Shown here: one piece after another, positions 1 to 4,619 of the stretch | Layout: each line of letters begins with the position of its first letter | Position numbering within the stretch: the stretch's first letter is position 1 | Source of the DNA: Ruminiclostridium sp. | GTDB taxonomy: Bacteria; Bacillota; Clostridia; Oscillospirales; Oscillospiraceae | DNA length: 9,105 bases | Assembly: GCA_017560855.1 (NCBI GenBank) | Contig: JAFZEB010000178.1 | Location: 1-9,105 of the forward strand | Reading direction: 5' to 3' | Notes under the pieces: generated by a model | Seen by the model: the letters and a program-made list of their open reading frames with translations, nothing else | What the model was told of the DNA's origin: nothing | The model's database searches: none | Position numbers and translations under genes: made by a program

Positions 1-839
1 TTGACAGCGATGGTGCCGCCCAGCTGCTTAGCAACCTCAGCAACGTGCTTCTCCACGGAGATCTTGTTCTCCTTAACGAAAGCCTGCTGCATCAGGCAGT
101 TCTCCTCGAAGAACTTGCCCATCTTGCCGTTGACGATGCCTTCCTTGACCTTGTCGGGCTTTGCAGCCATCTTGGGGTCGTTGGCCAGCTGTGCCATCTG
201 GATCTCGCGCTCCTTAGCCAGGGTCTCGTCGGAAACCTCGGACTTGTCCAGGAATGCGGGACGCATAGCAGCGATCTGCATAGCGATGTCCTTGCCCAGC
301 TCGATGACGGTCTCGTTGTTCTCCAGGCCCTCGGAGACTTCCATGTTCAGCAGAACGCCGATACGGCCGCCCATGTGGTTGTAAGCAACGGTGGTGCCGG
401 TGTAGTAACGCTCGAAGCGGCGGATCTGGATGTTCTCGCCGATAGCCAGGACGATCTCCTGCAGAGCCTGCTGGACGGTCAGGCCGGTCTTGCGGTAAGG
501 CAGAGCCAGCAGAGCTTCCATGTTCTCGGGGCCCCACTTGCCAACGACGTAGCAGACGTCCTTGACGAAGTCGACGAACTTGTCGTTCTTAGCAACGAAG
601 TCGGTCTCGGAGTTGACCTCGACCAGAGCAGCGCCGCCCTCGAAAACTTCAGCGTATGCGATACCCTCAGCAGCGATACGGCCAGCCTTCTTCTGAGCAG
701 CAGCCAGGCCCTTCTCGCGCAGGTACTCAACAGCCTTGTCCATGTCGCCGTCGGTCTCAGCCAGTGCCTTCTTGCAGTCCAACATACCAACGCCGGTCAT
801 TTCGCGCAGGTTCTTAACATCAGCAGCAGTAAATGCCAT
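1..839 (-). CDS. tsf: Elongation factor Ts, 3' end cut by window edge
   Basis: EF-Ts is the cytoplasmic guanine-nucleotide exchange factor that recycles EF-Tu-GDP to EF-Tu-GTP during translation. The minus-strand frame opens with MAFTAADVKNLREMTGVGML, the usual N-terminal UBA-like module that docks on EF-Tu. The signature TDFVAKN lies at residues 79-85, and the second conserved block YNHMGGRIGVL at about 153-163. The frame is open to the window edge after 279 codons. Family members run to about 300 residues, so roughly 20-30 codons are missing. The ATG at 839 is supported by GGAGG at 848-852, 8 nt upstream. It lies 90 bp downstream of rpsB in the conserved rpsB-tsf order, with no separate promoter seen, so co-transcription is expected. 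Identification is secure; only the C-terminus is unknown. Confidence 0.97.
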   Translation of the reverse strand, partial: MAFTAADVKNLREMTGVGMLDCKKALAETDGDMDKAVEYLREKGLAAAQKKAGRIAAEGIAYAEVFEGGAALVEVNSETDFVAKNDKFVDFVKDVCYVVGKWGPENMEALLALPYRKTGLTVQQALQEIVLAIGENIQIRRFERYYTGTTVAYNHMGGRIGVLLNMEVSEGLENNETVIELGKDIAMQIAAMRPAFLDKSEVSDETLAKEREIQMAQLANDPKMAAKPDKVKEGIVNGKMGKFFEENCLMQQAFVKENKISVEKHVAEVAKQLGGTIAV

Positions 840-887
840 GGTAATATCCTCCAATTTTATGTATTTGGGTTACAGTATAATCCGAAA

Positions 888-913
888 CACGTGCCCGTAT
901 ACACGGGCACGTG
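888..913 (-). promoter_or_regulatory. Intercistronic hairpin between rpsB and tsf
   Basis: A perfect inverted repeat, CACGTGCCCGT (888-898) against ACGGGCACGTG (903-913), gives an 11-bp GC-rich stem with a 4-nt loop. On the transcribed strand it is followed by only UUU and then CGGAUUAUA, so it lacks a full U-tract. This is seen directly. It could be a leaky attenuator that lowers tsf relative to rpsB, or an RNA processing or 3'-end protection structure. A strong terminator is unlikely because tsf would lose expression. Confidence 0.7.
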
Positions 914-929
914 CGGGGGTTCTTGGTGA

Positions 930-1649
930 TTAAGCCTCAGCTTCCTCAGCCTTCTCAGCAGCGTCAGCGCCCTGCTTGCCTTCCTGGATAGCGTTAGCCA
1001 TGACGGAAGAGATCAGGCGGATAGCGCGGATAGCGTCGTCGTTGCCGGGGATGACGTAGTCGATCTCGTCGGGATCACAGTTGGTGTCGACGATAGCGAC
1101 GATGGGGATGTTCAGCTTGCGAGCCTCGTTGATTGCGTTGCGCTCCTTGCGGGGGTCAACAACGAACAGAGCGCCGGGCAGACGCTTCATCTCGACGACA
1201 CCGCCCAGGTACTTCTCCAGCTTAGCGATCTCGCCCATGTGCTTGATGACTTCCTTCTTGGGCAGCATGTCGAAGGTGCCGTCCTCCTGCATCTTCTTCA
1301 GCTGGTTCAGACGGTCAACACGGCCGCGCATGGTCTTGAAGTTGGTCAGCATGCCGCCCAGCCAACGAGCGTTGACATAGTACATGCCGCAGCGCAGAGC
1401 TTCCTCACGGATAGCGTCCTGAGCCTGCTTCTTGGTGCCGACGAACAGCAGGGACTGGCCGTTCTCGGACAGCTTCTTGACGAAGTTGTAAGCCTCTTCC
1501 AGCTTCTTCACGGTCTTCTGCAGGTCAACGATGTAGATACCGTTGCGCTCGGTGTAGATGTAGGTTGCCATCTTGGGGTTCCAACGACGGGTCTGGTGAC
1601 CGAAGTGGACACCTGCTTCGAGAAGCTGCTTCATAGATACGACTGCCAT
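930..1649 (-). CDS. rpsB: 30S ribosomal protein S2
   Basis: S2 is a late-binding protein of the small ribosomal subunit, sitting between head and body on the solvent side and helping to recruit S1-like proteins. The 239-residue product has the S2 hallmarks in order: the N-terminal MKQLLEAGVHFGHQTRRWNP block (6-25), VGTKKQAQDAI (about 70-80), YVNARWLGGMLTNF (about 91-104), and the C-terminal IVDTNCDPDEIDYVIPGNDD block. It ends in an Ala/Glu-rich acidic tail, common in this family. Length is normal for Firmicutes. The ATG at 1649 has GGAGG at 1659-1663, 9 nt upstream. It is first in the rpsB-tsf operon and has its own promoter and a structured leader, which suggests autogenous control, though that is inferred. 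No anomalies in the protein. Confidence 0.98.
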   Translation of the reverse strand: MAVVSMKQLLEAGVHFGHQTRRWNPKMATYIYTERNGIYIVDLQKTVKKLEEAYNFVKKLSENGQSLLFVGTKKQAQDAIREEALRCGMYYVNARWLGGMLTNFKTMRGRVDRLNQLKKMQEDGTFDMLPKKEVIKHMGEIAKLEKYLGGVVEMKRLPGALFVVDPRKERNAINEARKLNIPIVAIVDTNCDPDEIDYVIPGNDDAIRAIRLISSVMANAIQEGKQGADAAEKAEEAEA

Positions 1650-1700
1650 TTGATTATTCCTCCAATTGTTTTAGTTTTTACCTCCGGTGTTTTCATCCTC

Positions 1701-1732
1701 GCGGCCAACCCAATGGCAGGGCACACGGCCGC
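1701..1732 (-). promoter_or_regulatory. Hairpin in the rpsB 5' leader
   Basis: Within the predicted leader of about 105 nt, GCGGCC (1727-1732 on the transcribed strand) pairs perfectly with GGCCGC (1701-1706). Inside it a shorter CCC/GGG pairing can form, giving a stem with an internal loop. Three GGAGG-like motifs occur in the leader (1741-1745, 1681-1685, 1659-1663); only the last is correctly placed for rpsB. rpsB leaders are known targets of S2 feedback in gammaproteobacteria. Whether this unrelated-looking structure has the same job is inference. Confidence 0.45.
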
Positions 1733-1761
1733 TCGTCCAACCTCCGTACGGAATCTTCAGT

Positions 1762-1790
1762 ATTTTACCACAACATGTGGCCGAATGCAA
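1762..1790 (-). promoter_or_regulatory. rpsB-tsf promoter, sigma-A type with extended -10
   Basis: On the minus strand TTGCAT (1785-1790) is followed after exactly 17 nt by TAAAAT (1762-1767). The spacer ends in TGG, so the -10 reads TGGTAAAAT, an extended -10 element. The start site would lie near 1755, leaving a leader of about 105 nt before the rpsB ATG. A TTGACA at 1799-1804 looks better as a -35 but is 31 nt from the -10, so it was not used. Confidence 0.75.
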
Positions 1791-1858
1791 GAACAAATTG
1801 TCAAGAAATTGCAGGTTTTCTGAAGAAAAACCACTACACTCCCTACAAATTGTTCTTG
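1788..1858. repeat. Long-spaced inverted repeat spanning the sigG 3' end
   Basis: CAAGAACAAATTG (1788-1800) and CAAATTGTTCTTG (1846-1858) are inverted copies matching at 12 of 13 positions. The right arm lies inside the last codons of sigG, and the left arm overlaps the rpsB -35 box. Between them is a smaller hairpin at 1814-1832 (GGTTTT/AAAACC type). No U-run follows, so it is a poor intrinsic terminator. It may be a 3'-end structure of the sigG mRNA or chance in AT-rich DNA. Confidence 0.35.
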
Positions 1859-2619
1859 ATCTTCTGGATGGCGTTCTTCTCCAGCCGGGAGATCTGTGCC
1901 TGGGAGATGCCGATGCGGGCGGAGACCTCCATCTGGGTCTTTCCCTCAAAATAGCGCAGGCTGAGAATGCGCTTTTCCCGGTCGGTGAGCCGGTCCATGG
2001 CCTCCTTCAGGGCGATCTGCTCCAACCAGTGCTCGTCGGTGTTCTTGTTGTCCCGGACCTGGTCCATAACACAGATGGTATCTCCCCCATCGGAGTACAC
2101 CGGCTCGTGGAGGGACACCGGGTCCACGATGGCATCCAGGGCGAAGACCACATCCTCCCGCTTGATGTCCAGCATTTTGGCAATCTCCTCCACGGAAGGC
2201 TCCCGCTGGTGCTGGGCCATGTAGGCCTCCTTGGCCTGGAGGACCTTGTAGGCCGTGTCCCGCATGGACCGGGAGACCCGGACGGGGCTGTTGTCCCGGA
2301 GATAGCGGCGGATCTCTCCCACGATCATGGGCACCAGATAGGTGGAGGGAAAGACATCCAGCTCCACATTGAAATTGTCGATGCCCTTGATGAGTCCCAC
2401 ACAGCCCACCTGGAAGAGGTCGTCCGGGTTCTCCCCCCGGCTGTCGAACTTCTTGATGACGCTGAGGACCAGGCGGAGGTTCCCCTGGATGAGCTTCTGG
2501 CGGGCGGCTTCACTGCCCGCCCGGGCCTCCAGAAAGAGGGCCTTGACCTCCTCCCGGGTGAGGACAGGGAGCTTGGAGGTGTTCACCCCGCTGATTTCTA
2601 CCTTGCTGAGTCGGGCCAT
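1843..2619 (-). CDS. sigG: Sporulation sigma factor sigma-G
   Basis: Sigma-G directs late forespore transcription, including spore coat, germination and small acid-soluble protein genes. The 258-residue product carries the sigma-G N-terminal signature KVEISGVNTSKLPVL (6-20), region 2 with NLRLVLSVIKKF (47-58) and DLFQVGCVGLIKGIDNF (67-83), region 3 with EIRRYLRDNSPVRVSRS (102-118), and a region 4.2 helix-turn-helix with EGKTQMEVSARIGISQAQIS (225-244). Length and the KVEI..V.TSKLPVL motif separate it from sigma-F. Residues 89-97 read VFPSTYLVP where relatives have VKFSTYAVP, an unusual change in a core segment with the frame intact. ATG at 2619 has AGGAGG-like bases at 2626-2632. It is transcribed alone or with readthrough into rpsB. 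sigE and spoIIGA, its usual neighbours in Bacillus and Clostridium, are not in the window. Confidence 0.95.
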   Translation of the reverse strand: MARLSKVEISGVNTSKLPVLTREEVKALFLEARAGSEAARQKLIQGNLRLVLSVIKKFDSRGENPDDLFQVGCVGLIKGIDNFNVELDVFPSTYLVPMIVGEIRRYLRDNSPVRVSRSMRDTAYKVLQAKEAYMAQHQREPSVEEIAKMLDIKREDVVFALDAIVDPVSLHEPVYSDGGDTICVMDQVRDNKNTDEHWLEQIALKEAMDRLTDREKRILSLRYFEGKTQMEVSARIGISQAQISRLEKNAIQKIKNNL

Positions 2620-2649
2620 GGTGGGTCCTCCCTTTCGTGATGCTGGTAT

Positions 2650-2679
2650 CAGTATCTCCGAAAGGGATTTTCTTCATGC
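2650..2679 (-). promoter_or_regulatory. Forespore (sigma-F/sigma-G type) promoter of sigG
   Basis: On the minus strand GCATG (2675-2679) is followed after 15 nt by GGAGATACTG (2650-2659). Remembered Bacillus consensus elements are about GYWTA at -35 and GGNRANANTW at -10 for sigma-F, with GHATR at -35 for sigma-G. The -10 matches at nine of ten positions, and the -35 fits the sigma-G form fully. The start would fall near 2643, about 24 nt before the ATG, leaving room for the ribosome binding site. In Bacillus, sigma-F starts sigG transcription and sigma-G then amplifies it; the same logic is inferred here. Confidence 0.65.
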
Positions 2680-2723
2680 GGGGGAAATTTTTTATCGTGC
2701 GGGGGGATTCGTGGGACTTTTCA

Positions 2724-2761
2724 GAAAAAGAAACCCGCCGTCCATCCCGGACAGCGGGTTT
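2724..2761 (-). terminator. Intrinsic terminator of the padR-DUF2812 unit
   Basis: AAACCCGCTGTCC and GGACGGCGGGTTT (outer limits 2731-2761) form a 13-bp stem with one G-U pair and the 5-nt loop GGGAT. On the transcribed strand it is followed by CTTTTTC (2724-2730). It begins only a few bases after the DUF2812 stop codon, so the assignment is clear. It also insulates the downstream sigG promoter from readthrough. Confidence 0.92.
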
Positions 2762-2766
2762 CGATC

Positions 2767-4017
2767 TCATTGGATGGCCTCCGACATCTGTATGGTCCAC
2801 TCCTCCAGGGACAATGTACCAACCCCTGTCTGCTGAAAACTGGCATGCAATACCTTAGTTCCATTTCGAATGAGCAGAGTAGGCTCTCCCCAAGTGTTGG
2901 TATAGGCAAGGGCGTAGTCAACATCCAGTTCCGGCAAATCCAGTATCTCGTATTCAGACCAAACATTATTGACCAGACTTTTGTCCATCACCCGATAATC
3001 CCGGACAAGCCCCTGGGCGATCCATGTCCACCGGGTCTCCTGATAATCTGCGCAGAGAGATGCCGTATACACCTGGCCATCCGACAGGCAGATATCCGCC
3101 TTCTCGTTCCACGAAATGGAGACAGGTATCCAATCAGATTCCAACTCCGTGACTCCCGAAACAAAGCTCGCTCGATTTACCCGATACTCTCCCGCTGGAG
3201 CCAAATCGGCAACCGTGGCAAAGGGCGGGTCATCGGGATACTCTTCCGGCGTATAATGGGTAGAGGGGGTTTCCAAATTATCCGCAAGGAAGACATAGAC
3301 GAAAACTACAACCACCAGAAGCCCAGTCAGACAAATGCAGGCTTTTTTCACGTAGTTCCACCACGCGCCCCTTCGCCATGGTCTCTGATGGTCCAAGGGA
3401 ATGCCCCTGCTCAGTTTTCTACGCAGACCTTCCATGGAAATTGCTTGAAACGTATATCGCAGAAAAAGGCCCAAAAGAGGCAGAGACAGTACCAACCAGT
3501 AAGGCGTTAACCCACAGGCCATCCACCAGAAAACCGTCTCGTCAAAAAAGAGAAGGTAGTCAATCGCCAGAATAACTGCCAGGCTTATGATGGAGTACAG
3601 TTCCAGATTACGAACCTCTCGTATACCAATGGCCTGAACACAAGGATCACTGTCCAATTCTCGTACCTCCTCATTCTCGGCACGATAAACAAATAACCGC
3701 CCACAGGGCCCTACGTACTCCCAACCAAACTGGCGAAAGAATTCCAGATCATTTTGTTCTGGTGCGGCGGTCCACGGTCCATTCCCTAGAAAATCAATCC
3801 ACTTGACATCCTTTCCTTGGGTAGAGGCCAGACGATACCGGACTTCACAGGGTTCCCCTCGATAAAATCGGGCTCCACCCCACCAGGTAAACCCCTTTGG
3901 CTCCAGAAACAGTCCTTCCCGGGCCATATCACCAAGCCAGCTTTCCGTTTTTTCTACGTGGTGCCATGGGCAGGGCGCAAGTCGATAGACGGTTCGGGTT
4001 CTTTTTCTCTCAGCCAT
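2767..4017 (-). CDS. DUF2812 family membrane protein, partner of PadR
   Basis: Function unknown; members of this family are often encoded next to a PadR regulator. The 416-residue product has an N-terminal DUF2812-type soluble domain (about 9-130, with YRLAPCPWHHVEKTESWLGDM and RYRLAST). Two close hydrophobic helices follow (about 141-158 and 164-189), then a basic loop of about 35 residues rich in Arg/Lys, a third helix (about 224-245) and a C-terminal domain of about 170 residues. By the positive-inside rule the N-domain and basic loop are cytoplasmic and the C-domain external. The C-domain shares EEYP.DPPF.TV and DVDYA..Y...GTKV with the paralogue at 4620-5789. An in-frame ATG lies 17 codons upstream at 4068, but ATG 4017 has GGAGGG at 4024-4029 and starts just before the domain. 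It overlaps the padR end by 64 nt. Base composition looks lower in GC than sigG (27 of 60 at 3601-3660 against 35 of 60 at 2161-2220). Confidence 0.85.
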   Translation of the reverse strand: MAERKRTRTVYRLAPCPWHHVEKTESWLGDMAREGLFLEPKGFTWWGGARFYRGEPCEVRYRLASTQGKDVKWIDFLGNGPWTAAPEQNDLEFFRQFGWEYVGPCGRLFVYRAENEEVRELDSDPCVQAIGIREVRNLELYSIISLAVILAIDYLLFFDETVFWWMACGLTPYWLVLSLPLLGLFLRYTFQAISMEGLRRKLSRGIPLDHQRPWRRGAWWNYVKKACICLTGLLVVVVFVYVFLADNLETPSTHYTPEEYPDDPPFATVADLAPAGEYRVNRASFVSGVTELESDWIPVSISWNEKADICLSDGQVYTASLCADYQETRWTWIAQGLVRDYRVMDKSLVNNVWSEYEILDLPELDVDYALAYTNTWGEPTLLIRNGTKVLHASFQQTGVGTLSLEEWTIQMSEAIQ

Positions 4018-4340
4018 GTTCTTCCCTCCTCGGTTTCCAGTCGTTTGGCGTCGTGGATGCAGTGCCACAGGCGGGCCTGCTCGGCCTGGTAGGCCTCCCG
4101 GCCCTTGTCAGTGATGGCGTAGGTACGCTTGCGGCCTTCTACGCTGACCTCCTCAATATAGCCTTCCTTCTCGAACTTACCCAAAATGGTGTACAGGGTG
4201 GCGGGTCCCATCTGAACCCGGCCGTCAGTCCACTTGTGGGCAAATTCCATCACATCCATGCCGCACATGGGCCCCAGGCGAAAGGCCATGAGGGTGTAGT
4301 ACATGGACTCGGTCAGGCTCTCCATTGCTTTCTTTGGCAT
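3954..4340 (-). CDS. PadR-family transcriptional regulator
   Basis: A 128-residue winged helix-turn-helix repressor of the PadR family, which binds DNA as a dimer. The order is typical: an N-terminal helix LTESMYYTLMAF (9-20), the recognition region GPATLYTILGKFEKEGYIEE (45-64), a wing with RKRTYAITDKG (70-80), then a dimerising C-terminal helix from about 81. An ATG at 4355 is also in frame, but GGAGGTGAG (4345-4353) is a ribosome binding site for the ATG at 4340, so the shorter form is chosen. The last 21 or so residues (EKEPEPSIDLRPAHGTT and preceding) are encoded inside the DUF2812 gene in another frame. They extend past where small PadR proteins usually stop. Tandem palindromes on its promoter indicate autorepression. 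The effector is unknown; the partner membrane protein may convey the signal, which is inference. Confidence 0.92.
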   Translation of the reverse strand: MPKKAMESLTESMYYTLMAFRLGPMCGMDVMEFAHKWTDGRVQMGPATLYTILGKFEKEGYIEEVSVEGRKRTYAITDKGREAYQAEQARLWHCIHDAKRLETEEGRTWLREKEPEPSIDLRPAHGTT

Positions 4341-4353
4341 TTGGCTCACCTCC

Positions 4354-4383
4354 ATATCGTTTTACGATATCGTATAACGATAT
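4354..4383 (-). promoter_or_regulatory. Tandem overlapping PadR operators
   Basis: Two perfect 17-bp palindromes of the form ATATCGT-N3-ACGATAT occupy 4354-4370 (spacer TTT) and 4367-4383 (spacer ATA), sharing four bases. The right site overlaps the last bases of the -10 box (4382-4387), and both cover the start site and leader. A repressor bound here would block polymerase. ATATCGT-type palindromes fit sites expected for PadR proteins of this group. Binding by the adjacent PadR is inferred from position and symmetry. Confidence 0.85.
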
Positions 4384-4410
4384 TATAGAATATTCTTACT
4401 CCCCTGTCAA
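4382..4410 (-). promoter_or_regulatory. padR-DUF2812 promoter, perfect sigma-A consensus
   Basis: On the minus strand TTGACA (4405-4410), 17 nt and TATAAT (4382-4387) form a fully consensus vegetative promoter. The start would be near 4375, with a leader of about 35 nt before the padR ATG. A promoter this strong combined with operators over the start site implies tight repression that is lifted by a signal. Confidence 0.93.
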
Positions 4411-4441
4411 TAGAAAACGCTCCATCCTTTGGGATGGAGCG
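4411..4441 (-). terminator. Intrinsic terminator of the orphan DUF2812 unit
   Basis: CGCTCCATCC and GGATGGAGCG (4418-4427 with 4432-4441) pair perfectly over 10 bp around a 4-nt loop. On the minus strand this is followed by TTTTCTA. It lies about 180 nt after the upstream DUF2812 stop codon and directly abuts the -35 box of the padR promoter, so it separates the two units. Confidence 0.85.
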
Positions 4442-4479
4442 CAACTGGATATCAAAAAGTGTTTCGTTTATACCGTAAC

Positions 4480-4605
4480 TTGTAGGGTCTCTGCCAGCCG
4501 GATAGCAGTACGCAGCAGATCCATGGTCGTAGGGGCGCTTCATGAAGCGCCCGCCCCCAAAGGGCTTAAACCACGTTTCGGGCGATTCGTGAATCGCCCC
4601 TACAA
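4480..4605. repeat. Hairpin-rich intergenic repeat element with short terminal inverted repeats
   Basis: The core (4529-4603) is bounded by GTAGGGGCG and CGCCCCTAC. It contains a perfect 20-bp palindrome, GGGCGCTTCATGAAGCGCCC (4533-4552), and a second near-palindrome at 4580-4599 with 9-bp arms GGGCGATTC/GAATCGCCC. A further TTGTAGGG at 4480-4487 inversely matches CCCTACAA at 4598-4605, so the outer limit may be there. No coding sequence or transposase is present. The form resembles small dispersed REP/MITE-like repeats seen in gut Clostridia. That it recurs in this genome is inference, since only one copy is visible. It would be transcribed in the 3' UTR of the DUF2812 gene to its right. The remaining DNA from 4442 to 4479 shows nothing recognisable. 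Confidence 0.6.
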
Positions 4606-4619
4606 CATTTAGGCTTCAT

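Noticed and set aside
45..929. Plus-strand open frame of 294 codons opposite tsf
   Set aside because: It mirrors a clear EF-Ts gene, has low-complexity Leu/Asp/Val-rich sequence, no ribosome binding site and no family resemblance.
1632..1695. Possible 21-codon leader peptide (MKTPEVKTKT...) overlapping the rpsB start
   Set aside because: Weak upstream GCGAGG only, no regulatory codon runs, and it would collide with rpsB initiation.
1799..1804. TTGACA as the -35 box of rpsB
   Set aside because: It is 31 nt from the -10 element and no -10-like sequence lies at 16-18 nt; TTGCAT at 1785-1790 is correctly spaced.
1687..2640. Plus-strand open frame of 317 codons opposite sigG
   Set aside because: Antisense shadow of a confident sigma-G gene, produced by GC-biased codon use; no domain or ribosome binding site.
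2770..3510. Plus-strand open frame of 246 codons opposite the left DUF2812 gene
   Set aside because: The minus-strand protein has a consistent domain plan shared with a paralogue; the plus frame has no recognisable features.
4469..4524. Tiny minus-strand frame MDLLRTAIRLAETLQVTV
   Set aside because: Protein-like composition, but only 18 codons, no ribosome binding site, and it sits next to or inside the repeat element.
4346..4543. Minus-strand open frame of 65 codons running through the padR promoter
   Set aside because: It would cross a terminator, a consensus promoter and the operators, and begins inside a repeat palindrome.
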